Shown here piece by piece: positions 16,409 through 25,807 of a stretch of DNA of 64,000 nt. The DNA comes from Haloarcula regularis (lineage in GTDB: Archaea > Halobacteriota > Halobacteria > Halobacteriales > Haloarculaceae), in assembly GCF_029338315.1 (NCBI RefSeq), contig NZ_CP119794.1:2480001-2544000 (forward strand). The letters run 5' to 3'. A program made the position numbers and the translations under genes. A model generated the notes under the pieces. It made no database searches and was not told the DNA's origin. It was given only the letters and a program-made list of their open reading frames with translations. Positions within the stretch are counted from its first letter, which is position 1. Every line of letters begins with the position of its first letter.

Positions 16409-18402
16409 TGTCGGCGCCCAAGTCGCGTTCCGCTGCCGTCCTCGACAGGGAGACGATCCGTGTCCGAGCCCGCGCCGGCGGCCGCTGGCTGTTTGGCGAC
16501 CGGTACGGCCTGGTCCTCTGGCTGGCGCTCCTCTTTACGCTCGGCGCGACGTGGCGTATCGGGGTGTTCATCACCGACACCTACGCGACGGCCAACACGC
16601 TCGTGGCTCTCTCGCAGGGGAGCCTCGCCGTGACCGAGATCCGCTACTCGCTGACGCTCGGGTCACAGCCGGGCCTCCACAGGGTCGACGGGTTGCTCTA
16701 CGGGCGCAACTACGGGCAACTCGCGGTCGCTGTGCCGTTCGTGTGGTTGCTCGAGGGGGGCTCGGTGGTCGTGGACGCCCGGTTACTCCTCGCAGGGCTG
16801 TGGTCCGGGCTCGGCCTGCTGTTGGTCGACCAGACGAGTCGGTTGCCCGCGTTCGACCGTGACCGCACGCTGACCGTCGGCAGTCTCGCCGTCGCCGTCC
16901 TCTTCGTCGGGACCCTCCTCACGGCGACCGACCTCCCGCGGGACCAGCTGGTGCTTGCTGCCTATCAGCTCTCGACGCTGGTCGCCGCGGCGACGGCCGG
17001 ACTGGTCTGTTACCGCCTGTTCACGCTGTTGCACGGCCGCCGGGTCGGTCTGGCTGGCGGCGTGGCGCTCGGCCTGGCGACGCCAGTGGGGTTCTGGGCG
17101 ACGCTCCCGAAGCGACACACGTTCGTCGCGATGCTGGCGCTCGCGACGGTCTACGCGTTCTCGGTGAGTCGCCACCGGGCCGACGGACGGGCGGCCCTCA
17201 GGGCACGTGCCGGGGCCTACGCGCTCGCCGGCTTCGTGACGTGGACCCACGCGTTCGAGGCATTCTTTCTCGTGGCGACGCTGGGTGTCGTCGACGTGCT
17301 GACCGCGCGGTCGAACAGCCCGCGCCAGTTGCTCGTCGTGGGGCTCGCGCTGCTCGCCGCCTCGACGCCGATGCTGGCGACGAACTACGCGATCTCGGGG
17401 AACCCGGCCGAACCGCCCCGGCTGTTGCCGAACGTCGGCGGCGGAGAGGTCGAGTTCGTCCCCGACAACTCCTCGGGGGCCGATGGCGGGAGCGATGCCG
17501 CCGGTGAAGACAGCGGTGGGCCCGCGAACGACGGTGAGACGGAAGGAGGACCACCCTTACTGGCGCCGGTCCTCGGTGCCACAGCCGCGGCCCTCTCGAA
17601 GTTCGATACGATCTCGCGGTTTACCGTGGGTGCCGTCGTCGAGGGCACCCGGGTGCTCGACGACCCCGACCGGCTGACCGCGATCTTCGTCCGGAGCGGG
17701 AACATCCAGAGCCTGAACTACCGCGTCAACGACTTCGAGACAATCGAGCTCGCGCTCCTCGAGGCGATGCCGCTGCTCGGCGCACTCGTCGCGTTCCCTG
17801 TCCTCCTTCTCGGTCGGGCACGCCGACTGGTGGCCGACGCACGAGCGGCCACGGGAGTGCATCCCGGTAGCGTCTCCCACCGACGCCTCTCGCCGGCCCG
17901 ACAGACCGACCTGCTCGTCGGGGCGCTGGCCGTCGTCATGACCGTCATCTACCTCTCCCGGCTCCCGCTCCACAGCATGCTCACGGTGCGGTACCTCCAC
18001 CCGGTCGTCCCGCTGGCGGTCTACGGCGTCGTCCGGCTCCCGGCGGTCCGCGACGCGGCGACCCGTACCCCACGCTGGCTGGCGGGGTCGTACCTCTGTT
18101 CGGTCGCGCTCGGCCTGTTGGTCGTCCTCGGCGGGATTCTCACCCTCGATCTGGCGGTTGGCGAGGCGGTCCAGTACCACGCGCTGGCCAACCTCGTGAC
18201 CGCGACACTCGCGGGTAGCGCCGTCGTCGGTCGGACAGTGGTTCCGGACCGCGTCTCGGCCCGGGTGACGGCCGTCGGCCTGGGACTGCCCGCCGGATTT
18301 ACGACCGCATACGTCCTGCTCGCGGCGCTGGTGTACTTCCGCTACGGGACGTACGCATTCGACCTCGTCCGGGTGCTCGCTGGCTCGCTCCCGTCGCTCT
18401 GA
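16408..18402 (+). CDS. Large multi-pass membrane protein (possible GT-C-like glycosyltransferase)
   Basis: 664 aa from the ATG at 16408. At least ten hydrophobic helices, with the first near residues 32-55, a large extracytoplasmic-like region after it ('DTYATANTLVALSQGSLAV', 'LYGRNYGQLAVAVPF'), and an acidic/Gly-rich loop about residues 355-385. This architecture is like GT-C or PMT-type glycosyltransferases, but no D-x-D or D-E motif is obvious in the first loop. Coupled to the secreted protein upstream. Archaellins are N-glycosylated, so a glycan-related role is an inference only. Confidence 0.6.
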   Translation: MSAPKSRSAAVLDRETIRVRARAGGRWLFGDRYGLVLWLALLFTLGATWRIGVFITDTYATANTLVALSQGSLAVTEIRYSLTLGSQPGLHRVDGLLYGRNYGQLAVAVPFVWLLEGGSVVVDARLLLAGLWSGLGLLLVDQTSRLPAFDRDRTLTVGSLAVAVLFVGTLLTATDLPRDQLVLAAYQLSTLVAAATAGLVCYRLFTLLHGRRVGLAGGVALGLATPVGFWATLPKRHTFVAMLALATVYAFSVSRHRADGRAALRARAGAYALAGFVTWTHAFEAFFLVATLGVVDVLTARSNSPRQLLVVGLALLAASTPMLATNYAISGNPAEPPRLLPNVGGGEVEFVPDNSSGADGGSDAAGEDSGGPANDGETEGGPPLLAPVLGATAAALSKFDTISRFTVGAVVEGTRVLDDPDRLTAIFVRSGNIQSLNYRVNDFETIELALLEAMPLLGALVAFPVLLLGRARRLVADARAATGVHPGSVSHRRLSPARQTDLLVGALAVVMTVIYLSRLPLHSMLTVRYLHPVVPLAVYGVVRLPAVRDAATRTPRWLAGSYLCSVALGLLVVLGGILTLDLAVGEAVQYHALANLVTATLAGSAVVGRTVVPDRVSARVTAVGLGLPAGFTTAYVLLAALVYFRYGTYAFDLVRVLAGSLPSL

Positions 18403-18466
18403 GGCGTCGCTCGGTGCGACGATTCCGTTGCCGTCTGCGGTATCACGCACGATAATTTACGGGTCA

Positions 18467-18475
18467 GTTTTATCT
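18467..18475 (+). promoter_or_regulatory. TATA box of the cheY-cheC-cheD operon
   Basis: 'gttttatct' lies ~33-40 nt before the cheY ATG (18507) in a 104-bp AT-richer gap. Confidence 0.55.
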
Positions 18476-18506
18476 ATCTAATCCGGGTACTTCGGACCGA
18501 TAGGTC

Positions 18507-18866
18507 ATGCCCGACGTACTGATAGCCGACGACTCAGAGTTTATGCGTAACCTGCTCCGAGAGATTCTCGAGGAGGACCACACTATCGTGGGGGAAGTGG
18601 AAAACGGCGTGGAAGCCGTCGAGGTGTACAAAGAAGAGACGCCGGACCTGGTGATGATGGACATCGTGATGCCCATCCGGGACGGCATCGAAGCGACCGA
18701 CGAGATCAAGTCGGCGAACCCCGACGCCAACGTCATCATGTGTACCAGCGTCGGCCAGGAGGAGAAGATGAAAGAGGCCGTCAAGGCGGGGGCAGACGGG
18801 TACATCACCAAACCGTTCCAGAAACCGAGTGTCATCGAGGCTATCGAAGACGTCGTCCCCTCATAG
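18507..18866 (+). CDS. cheY: Chemotaxis response regulator CheY
   Basis: 119 aa, a stand-alone receiver domain. Acidic pocket 'IADDSEFMR' (Asp8, Asp9), phospho-acceptor Asp52 in 'VMMDIVMPIRDG', Thr80 in 'IMCTSVGQEE' and Lys102 in 'YITKPFQKP'. Phosphorylated by CheA, it acts on the archaellum through CheF. The stop codon abuts the ATG of cheC with no gap, giving cheY-cheC-cheD. Confidence 0.96.
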   Translation: MPDVLIADDSEFMRNLLREILEEDHTIVGEVENGVEAVEVYKEETPDLVMMDIVMPIRDGIEATDEIKSANPDANVIMCTSVGQEEKMKEAVKAGADGYITKPFQKPSVIEAIEDVVPS

Positions 18867-20084
18867 ATGAACGTCGACATCCAGTCGCTGGGTACCTTCA
18901 ACCAGCTGGCTCACGAGGGTGCACAGCAGGCGACGCAGTCGATGGCCCAGATGACGGGTATCGATGCCTCCGTCGACGTGACCAAGATAACGCTCGTCGA
19001 CCGCGAGGACGTCGGCGAGGCGCTGGTCGGCCAGGACTTCGTCGGCGTCCAGTTCGACTTCGAGGGAGTGCTCGAGGGCGACACGGTGCTGGCCTTCGAC
19101 ACCGACTCCGCGGACACGATGGTCGATGCGCTGATTCCGGGCGGGAGCGACGACGAGGCGATGGCCCGAAGCGGGGTCGAGGAGGTCGGCAACATCATGA
19201 TGAGCGGCTTCATCGACGGGTGGGCCGACTACCTGGAGGCCGCCATCGAACACTCGCCGCCGACCTACATCGAGAAGAGCGGCAGGGAGGTACTCCCCGA
19301 GACCCGGCACCCGGACGACCACGAGCAGGTGTTCGTGTTCAAGTCCGAGATCGAGTGGGTCGGCGAGTCGGTCAACTTCTACATCTACATGCTCCCGGAG
19401 TACGAGGCCTTCGCGGAGGTGATGACCGAACACGCCGACACCGAGGGCGACGCCATCCCCATCGACAAGCTGCACACGTTCAACGAGATGACGACGAGCG
19501 GGACCCAGAAGGCCGCCGACAACGTCGAGATGATGACGGGCATCCCCACCGAGGCCGAGGTGAGCCAGATCAGCTTCGCGCCCATCACCGACGTGCCAAA
19601 GCAGATCGGCACCGACACCTACGTCGGGACCGTCGTCGAGTTCACCGGCGTGCCGAGTGGCTACCTGCTGGTGCTGTTCGACGAGGTGTCGGCCATCAAC
19701 GTCGCCGAGGCGATGATGCCCATCGAGATGGACGGCGACGAACTGACCGACCAGCACGAGTCGGCAATCGAGGAGCTCGGGAACATCATGACCAGCGGCT
19801 TCGTCGACGGGTGGGCGAACGTCCTGCAGACGTCGGTCGACCACTCCCCGCCGCGACTGGTCCACGACATGGGCCGGTCAATCATGGACCCGCTGGCGGC
19901 ACAGGTCGGCCAGCACCAGGAACACGCCTTCATCATCGACTCGCGGATGAAGACCGACGACATCGAGTTCGAGGCCGAGATCCACGCGCTGCCAAACGAG
20001 CAGGAGCTGCGGCGGGCGCTGGAGGACTTAGACGTCGAGCGGGCCGACGAGACCGACGCGGACGTCGAGCAAATATTCGAATAA
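18867..20084 (+). CDS. cheC: CheC-family CheY phosphatase with two CheC domains
   Basis: 405 aa, an internal duplication. Domain 1 spans ~1-195 ('NQLAHEGAQQATQSMAQMTG', 'EVGNIMMSGFIDGWADYL') and domain 2 spans ~205-390 ('FNEMTTSGTQKAADNVEMMTG', 'ELGNIMTSGFVDGWANVL'). Each carries the CheC phosphatase signature E-x2-N. Large fused CheCs are known in haloarchaea. It dephosphorylates CheY and binds CheD. Confidence 0.93.
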   Translation: MNVDIQSLGTFNQLAHEGAQQATQSMAQMTGIDASVDVTKITLVDREDVGEALVGQDFVGVQFDFEGVLEGDTVLAFDTDSADTMVDALIPGGSDDEAMARSGVEEVGNIMMSGFIDGWADYLEAAIEHSPPTYIEKSGREVLPETRHPDDHEQVFVFKSEIEWVGESVNFYIYMLPEYEAFAEVMTEHADTEGDAIPIDKLHTFNEMTTSGTQKAADNVEMMTGIPTEAEVSQISFAPITDVPKQIGTDTYVGTVVEFTGVPSGYLLVLFDEVSAINVAEAMMPIEMDGDELTDQHESAIEELGNIMTSGFVDGWANVLQTSVDHSPPRLVHDMGRSIMDPLAAQVGQHQEHAFIIDSRMKTDDIEFEAEIHALPNEQELRRALEDLDVERADETDADVEQIFE

Positions 20085-20608
20085 TGAAGGTCTACGACGG
20101 GACACAGTCGACCGACGACGACCAGGGGACCGAACCCGAACGCATCAAGGTCGGCATCGCCGAGTACAAGACGACCACCGACGACGCCGTCCTGACGACC
20201 AGCGGCCTGGGGTCGTGTATCGGCGTCGGCATCTACGACGACGTGTCGGGAGCCGCGGGGCTCGTCCACGTGATGCTGCCGACGGCGGAAGACATCGACG
20301 ACGGCAACCGGGCGAAGTTCGCCGACACCGGCGTCGAGGCGCTGGTCGAGGCCCTCGAGGACGCCGGCGCCAGCAGGGCGTCGATGCGCGCGAAGATGGC
20401 GGGCGGGAGCGACATGCTCGATTTCTCCGAGAGCGGCTCCTCTATCGGCGCTCGCAACGCCAAACAGGTCAGGGCGACCCTCGAGGAGTTCGACATCCCG
20501 CTCGTCGGCGAGGACGTCGGGGGCGACCACGGTCGATCGCTCAAACTCGACGCGGGGACTGGCGACCTGGTGGTCAAAAGCGCCAACACCGAATCGACCA
20601 CGCTGTGA
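20084..20608 (+). CDS. cheD: Chemoreceptor glutamine deamidase CheD
   Basis: 174 aa from the ATG at 20084, which overlaps the TAA of cheC (TAATG). Catalytic Cys in 'TSGLGSCIGVGIYD', His in 'AGLVHVMLPTA', and 'RNAKQVRATLEEFDIPLVGE' with 'GGDHGRSLKLD' complete the CheD signature. It deamidates transducers and regulates CheC. Confidence 0.94.
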   Translation: MKVYDGTQSTDDDQGTEPERIKVGIAEYKTTTDDAVLTTSGLGSCIGVGIYDDVSGAAGLVHVMLPTAEDIDDGNRAKFADTGVEALVEALEDAGASRASMRAKMAGGSDMLDFSESGSSIGARNAKQVRATLEEFDIPLVGEDVGGDHGRSLKLDAGTGDLVVKSANTESTTL

Positions 20609-20857
20609 CGGCAGGCCGTCGCACGCCGAGTGGCCCCGTGCCGGTGGCGCGTCAGACGGACGGCAGTCGGAAGTCTGCCGGACACGCGGGCGTCTGACGC
20701 AAATTACTGTGCTAATTATCTGGAATTATTCCCGGGCAGGAGAATCCACTCCTCAGAAATAAAATTAAGGTATATTTGGCCGAAAACTACCGTTTGTTAT
20801 CAACTGTGATACGCTAGAGGGAACATTCAAGGGTGTTTGTGGACATCGTTACAGACG

Positions 20858-22486
20858 ATGAGTAGTCTCGCTCTCGTGCCGACGCTCGCGACCCTCCCCG
20901 CGGAGGTGGTTGCACTCGCACCCGCGCTCTTCGTGTTGCTCTCGGGTGGACTCGTCGGGATGAGCATCAAGAACATGTTCGATTCGATCATGTCCGGCGA
21001 CGAGAGCGACGAGGACGCGGACGACGACAGCGGTGGGATGGCAGACGGTGGCGGCCTGATGGCCGAAGAGGGCGGTGGCGACGACCTCGGCGGCCTCGGT
21101 GGCCTCGATGACGACGACGGGATGGGCGGGTTCGGCGACGACGAGTTCGGCGACATGGAGGACGCCACCGGCCCGGACACCGACGAACTGGAACACCGCT
21201 TGGACGAACTGGAAAACGAGGTCGGCTCGCTCTCCTCGACGGTCAACACGGTGCGGACGGAAAACGAGAGTATCTCCGAGTCCGTCGAGGAGGTCGAGGA
21301 GAACGTCAGGAAACTGCTCGACATCTACGAGATGGTCACCCGCGGCGTCAACCCCTTCGCCGACGACGTCGACGCCGGCATGGGCGGCGGCATGGGTGGC
21401 GGTGATGGCGGCTCTTTCGGCCTGTTCGAGGACGACGGCGAGGACGACGGCGACGACTTAGACGAGGACGTGGCCAACGCCGACGCCGAGGGCTTTTTCG
21501 ACGAGGACCTCTCGGAGGACGCCGGCGGTTCGATGTCGATGGACGACGGGAACGTCGACGACGTGTTCCCGGACGACGACGGCGGTGGCGGATTCGAGGA
21601 CGACGGCGGGTCGTTCGACGAGGACTTCGAGGGCGACTTCGACGACGGACTGGAGGACGACGACATGAGCATGGACGATGGCATGAGCATGGACGACGAC
21701 GGTGGCGACAGCGACGGCGGCAAGTCCTTCGCCGAACTGAAAGACGAGTACGAGTCGGGCGAGGCCGACTGGGCAGATGACGGCGGTGACGACCTCGACG
21801 AGACGGCCGACGACGACCTGCTCGAGGAGGGTGACGATGACGGCGATTTGCTCGAGGAGGGCGACGAGGCGGCGTTCGAGGAGGACACCGGCGGTCTCGA
21901 GGACGACGACCTCTTCGACGAGGTCATCGAGGACGACGAATCCGACGACGAGGCCGACACGGCGTCGACCACCGACTCCGACCCCGACCCCGACCCGGCG
22001 GCCTCGGCCGATTCCGAATCGACGTCGACCACTGCGGCCCAGGACCCGACGCCCGAGCCGGAACCGGAGCCGGAACCGGAACCGGACCCGACGCCGGCGG
22101 CCACCGAGACGGAGACCACGACCGACGCGTCGGCCGACGCCGGCGAGGGCAAGCCCTATCTGGCGTCGATGCCGGAGGGCTTTGCCGCCGACCTGATAAT
22201 CGTCGAGTGGCTGGAGTACCTGGTGGGGCAGACGGGCTACCGCGAGACGGCCCGGGCGCTCGAGTACTACGAGACGATCGGATGGATCGACGAGTCCGTC
22301 GCCGACCAGCTCAGAGACTACCTCCGCGGGTTCGACGACGTCGACGACACCGGCGGCGGACTCACCATCGACCACCACACCGAGAGCCTCCGTTACATCT
22401 CGCAACTCGACGAGGACAGCGGCCCTGAGGCCGTCGCGCTCTCGAAACTGGTGGGCGGAGGTGGTTCCGATGGGCTTCAGCGTTAG
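20858..22486 (+). CDS. arlCE: Archaellum protein ArlCE (fused ArlC/D-E type)
   Basis: 542 aa from the ATG at 20858 (a TTG seven codons upstream is less likely). It starts with a hydrophobic stretch ('EVVALAPALFVLLSGGLVGM'), then ~70 Asp/Gly-rich residues, a coiled coil at ~108-160 ('ELEHRLDELENEVGSLSST', ArlC/D core ending 'YEMVTRGVNPF'), a ~230-residue hyperacidic low-complexity linker with a Pro-Glu ladder, and a C-terminal ArlD/E domain ('KPYLASMPEGFAADLIIVEW', 'RALEYYETIGWID'). It forms part of the cytosolic ring around the motor and receives CheF-CheY input. Confidence 0.92.
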   Translation: MSSLALVPTLATLPAEVVALAPALFVLLSGGLVGMSIKNMFDSIMSGDESDEDADDDSGGMADGGGLMAEEGGGDDLGGLGGLDDDDGMGGFGDDEFGDMEDATGPDTDELEHRLDELENEVGSLSSTVNTVRTENESISESVEEVEENVRKLLDIYEMVTRGVNPFADDVDAGMGGGMGGGDGGSFGLFEDDGEDDGDDLDEDVANADAEGFFDEDLSEDAGGSMSMDDGNVDDVFPDDDGGGGFEDDGGSFDEDFEGDFDDGLEDDDMSMDDGMSMDDDGGDSDGGKSFAELKDEYESGEADWADDGGDDLDETADDDLLEEGDDDGDLLEEGDEAAFEEDTGGLEDDDLFDEVIEDDESDDEADTASTTDSDPDPDPAASADSESTSTTAAQDPTPEPEPEPEPEPDPTPAATETETTTDASADAGEGKPYLASMPEGFAADLIIVEWLEYLVGQTGYRETARALEYYETIGWIDESVADQLRDYLRGFDDVDDTGGGLTIDHHTESLRYISQLDEDSGPEAVALSKLVGGGGSDGLQR

Positions 22487-22904
22487 CGGCTCGGCGGCTA
22501 TCATCTTCGTCGCCGCGTTCATCGGGTTCGGGATGTTCTACTCGGCCTCGGCAAACAGCCTCGAACAGATTTCGGACGCCCGCGACGATCAGCGCGACTC
22601 GCTCCTGGAACAACAAAACACCGCGATAACAGTGATCGACGTGACCTACGATTCGACTGGCGACTCCCTGACGATCACTGTCGAGAACACGGGCTCGACC
22701 GAACTCGCGGTCAGCGACGTCGACGTCCTCGTGGACAACGAGTACCAGTCGGGCTACGGGACGGCCGTCGACGGCGATACCACGACGGACCTGTGGCTCG
22801 CCCAGCAGACCCTCGAAATCACCGTGACCGGACTGACCTCGAAGCCGGCCCGCGTGAAACTCGTCACCGGCCCCGGCATCGAAGCGACGGAGGAGGTGCC
22901 CTGA
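22470..22904 (+). CDS. arlF: Archaellum stator protein ArlF
   Basis: 144 aa from the ATG at 22470 ('MGFSVSGSAAIIFVAAFIG'), the usual family start, overlapping the arlCE end by 17 nt. One N-terminal transmembrane helix followed by an extracellular beta-sandwich ('LTITVENTGSTELAVSDVDV'). ArlF and ArlG form the pseudoperiplasmic stator that binds the S-layer. Confidence 0.9.
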   Translation: MGFSVSGSAAIIFVAAFIGFGMFYSASANSLEQISDARDDQRDSLLEQQNTAITVIDVTYDSTGDSLTITVENTGSTELAVSDVDVLVDNEYQSGYGTAVDGDTTTDLWLAQQTLEITVTGLTSKPARVKLVTGPGIEATEEVP

Positions 22905-22905
22905 G

Positions 22906-23359
22906 ATGGCGAGCGTCTCCGCCTCCCATCTCATCATCTTCATCGCCTCGATGATGATCGCCGCCAGCGTCGCGGGTGTTCACCGACAGCGTCGGCCAGC
23001 TGAGCAACGCGCTGTCCGAACAGGGACTCGACGTCAGCAGCGACGTCCGAACCGACGTCGAGATCATCTCCGACGCCGGGAGCGATGCGATATACGACAC
23101 CGGCACGGAGAATATCACCCTCCACCTCAAGAACACCGGTTCCGAGCGGTTGGCGCCGGTCCCCGGCCAGATGGACATCTTCGTCAACGGAGCCTTTGTG
23201 ACCGCCTACGAGGTGACGTTGGAGCCCAGCGGGGGTAACACGTGGAACCCCGGTGACGTGGTACGCGTCGAGATCTCCGTGCCCGGACTCTCGACCGGCG
23301 ACCACCGCGTCAAGATCATCGTCAACGGCGACGAGGAGGTGTTCGAGTTCAACCGATGA
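22906..23359 (+). CDS. arlG: Archaellum stator protein ArlG, frame broken near 22974
   Basis: The ATG at 22906 begins '[20 protein letters not shown]', the ArlG membrane helix, but the frame is lost after 'SVAG'. The family body '[19 protein letters not shown]' and '[18 protein letters not shown]' continues in another frame to the TGA at 23357-23359. Adding two G at the GGG of 22974-22976 restores ~151 aa ('SVAGVFTDSVG'); removing one G would also restore the frame but drops the conserved Gly. Its stop overlaps the ATG of arlH (ATGA). Confidence 0.87.
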
Positions 23360-24117
23360 GCCTCGCGAGCACCGACCTGTTCTCGCTGGGACTGGACGAC
23401 CACGACAGGCTGAACAAGGAGCTGGGCGGGGGTATCCCCCCGGGCAGCATCATCCTCGTCGAGGGCGACTACGGGGCCGGGAAGTCGGCGATGAGCCAGC
23501 GGTTCACCTACGGCCTCTGCGAGGAGGGCCACGAGGTGACCTACCTCTCGACGGAGCTGACCGTCGGGAGTTTCTTAGACCAGATGCACTCGCTGTCCTA
23601 CGACATGGTCAACCACATCTTAGACGAGCAGGTCCTCTTCTTACACGCCGACATCGGTGACTCCAACACCTTCTCGGGGGGCGACCAGGAGGAAGAGCGC
23701 AAGGAGTTGCTACGGCGGCTGATGGAGGCGGAGGTGATGTGGAACAGCGACGTGGTCGTCATCGACACGTTCGACGCCATCCTGCGGAACGACCCCAAGT
23801 TCGAGGCACTGGTCCGCCAGAACGACGAGCGCCAGGCCGCCCTGGAGATCATCTCCTTTTTCAGGGACGTCATCTCCCAGGGCAAGTGCATCATGCTGAC
23901 GGTCGACCCCTCGACGCTGGACGAGGAGGCTATCGGCCCGTTCCGGGCTATCGCTGACGTCTTCATCGAACTGGAGATGATCGAGGTGGGCAACGACGTC
24001 CGCCGCCAGATCAACGTCCTGCGGTTCGCCGGGATGGGCGAACAGGTCGGCGACACCATCGGCTTCTCGGTGCGGTCGGGGACTGGGATCGTCATCGAAT
24101 CGCGGAGCGTTGCTTAG
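23356..24117 (+). CDS. arlH: Archaellum regulatory ATPase ArlH
   Basis: 253 aa, a KaiC-like single RecA domain. Walker A '[16 protein letters not shown]' near residues 36-44 and Walker B '[12 protein letters not shown]' near 132-138. ArlH sits inside the cytosolic ring and binds the motor ATPase ArlI. The start overlaps arlG by 4 nt. Confidence 0.95.
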   Translation: MSLASTDLFSLGLDDHDRLNKELGGGIPPGSIILVEGDYGAGKSAMSQRFTYGLCEEGHEVTYLSTELTVGSFLDQMHSLSYDMVNHILDEQVLFLHADIGDSNTFSGGDQEEERKELLRRLMEAEVMWNSDVVVIDTFDAILRNDPKFEALVRQNDERQAALEIISFFRDVISQGKCIMLTVDPSTLDEEAIGPFRAIADVFIELEMIEVGNDVRRQINVLRFAGMGEQVGDTIGFSVRSGTGIVIESRSVA

Positions 24118-24131
24118 AGGTGACCTAAGCT

Positions 24132-25805
24132 ATGACAGACCACGGACGTGCGAAACCCTCGGACGAACTGCGACAGATGGCCGCGCGGCGCCCGCACCTG
24201 CGGGACCACCTCAAGAAGTTCAAGCAGATCACCGGGGAGTTTCCCATGCTCATCGACGAGGCCGACGACGAGTACGAGTCCGACCGACCCAACGTCCTCT
24301 ACCCGGTCGGGGGCCCCATCTTCTGTCACATCTACGGCGACGTCGGCCAGGACATGAAATATTACGCCATCGAACCGGAACTCGACGAGGAGGAGGGCGC
24401 GGTCTTCGACAAGGTCCGCAATCGCCTCCTCCAGAAGAGCGTCAACAAGCCCGCTCCGGAGAGCGAAGCGGAGTACGACGACCGCATCGAGGAACTCTTA
24501 CAGGAGACCACGACCATCCGCGACGAGGACGGAGACAGCGGCGTGCTCACGCGGCTGTCGAATCTCACCAACGTCAGCGCCGTCGAGGTGACCCAGGAAA
24601 CCTACGAGAACATCCTCTATCGCCTCAACCGGGACATCGTCGGCCTGGGCCCGCTGGAACCGGTCATGCGAGACCCGGCCAACGAGGACATCCACGTCAT
24701 CGGCCGCAGCGAGTGCCACGTCGACCACGGCGTCTACGGCATGTTAGAGACGACCGTCGAGTGGGAGAGCGAGGAGGCCTTCGACCAGTGGCTGCGCAAC
24801 ATGGGCGAGCGCATCGGCGACCCCGTCTCGGACTCGGACCCGATCGTCGACTCGACGCTGCCCGACGGGTCGCGCCTGAACCTCATCTACTCCGACGACG
24901 TGAGCGTCAAGGGCCCCTCGCTGACCATCCGGCAGGGCGACGAGATCCCCCTCTCCATCTTCCAGATCACGAAGTGGGCGACGCTCTCGCCGGAACTGGC
25001 GGCGTACCTCTGGCTCTGTCTGGAGAACGAACAGACCGTCTTCGTCGTCGGGGAGACGGCGTCCGGGAAGACGACGACGCTGAACGCCATCACCTCCTTC
25101 ATCCCCGACGACTCGAAGATCTACACCGCGGAGGACACCGCCGAGGTGCTGCCCCCGCACAACACCTGGCAGCAACTCCTGACTCGAGAGGGCGAAGACG
25201 AGGGCACCAGCATCGACATGTTCGACCTGGTCGCGGCGGCGCTGCGCTCCCGGCCCGACTACATCATCGTCGGCGAGGTCCGTGGCGAGGAGGGGCGGAT
25301 GGCCTTCCAGGCCGCCCAGACCGGCCACCCGGTGATGCTGACCTTCCACGCCAGCGACATCGTCTCGATGATCCAGCGCTTTACCGGCGAACCCATCAAC
25401 GTCCCAGAGACGTTCATGGACGTCGCCGACGTGGCGCTGTTCCAGAATCGGGTCAAGCAGGGCGACCAGGTCCTGCGCCGGGTCACCAGCGTCCAGGAGA
25501 TCGAGGGCTACTCCAAGGAGATGGACGGGGTCGTCACCCGCCAGGCGTTCAACTGGGACCCCGTCGAGGACGAGATCGTCTTCCAGGGGATGAACAACTC
25601 CTACGTGCTGGAAGAGCAGATCGCGACGCTGCTTGGCTACGAGGACACGCGTGACATCTACGACGACCTGCAGTTCCGCGCGAACCTGATCGAACGCGCC
25701 ATCCAGGAGGGCATCCTGGGCTATCACGAGGTCAACGACTTCATCTCCGACTTCCAGCGCGACGGCATCGAGGGCATCCCGTTCAACATCGCACGGCCCG
25801 AGTGA
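24132..25805 (+). CDS. arlI: Archaellum motor/assembly ATPase ArlI
   Basis: 557 aa type II/IV secretion ATPase (GspE/PilT superfamily). Walker A '[12 protein letters not shown]' near residue 305, Asp box and Walker B '[15 protein letters not shown]', and a His box '[12 protein letters not shown]'. An acidic N-terminal domain of ~200 residues precedes the core. Hydrolyses ATP for filament assembly and rotation. Begins 14 nt after arlH. Confidence 0.96.
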   Translation: MTDHGRAKPSDELRQMAARRPHLRDHLKKFKQITGEFPMLIDEADDEYESDRPNVLYPVGGPIFCHIYGDVGQDMKYYAIEPELDEEEGAVFDKVRNRLLQKSVNKPAPESEAEYDDRIEELLQETTTIRDEDGDSGVLTRLSNLTNVSAVEVTQETYENILYRLNRDIVGLGPLEPVMRDPANEDIHVIGRSECHVDHGVYGMLETTVEWESEEAFDQWLRNMGERIGDPVSDSDPIVDSTLPDGSRLNLIYSDDVSVKGPSLTIRQGDEIPLSIFQITKWATLSPELAAYLWLCLENEQTVFVVGETASGKTTTLNAITSFIPDDSKIYTAEDTAEVLPPHNTWQQLLTREGEDEGTSIDMFDLVAAALRSRPDYIIVGEVRGEEGRMAFQAAQTGHPVMLTFHASDIVSMIQRFTGEPINVPETFMDVADVALFQNRVKQGDQVLRRVTSVQEIEGYSKEMDGVVTRQAFNWDPVEDEIVFQGMNNSYVLEEQIATLLGYEDTRDIYDDLQFRANLIERAIQEGILGYHEVNDFISDFQRDGIEGIPFNIARPE

Positions 25806-25807
25806 CG

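Noticed and set aside
22906..22980. Programmed frameshift in arlG
   Set aside because: The site is a plain GGG with no slippery heptamer or structure that I can recognise, and eleven other genes show the same kind of loss.
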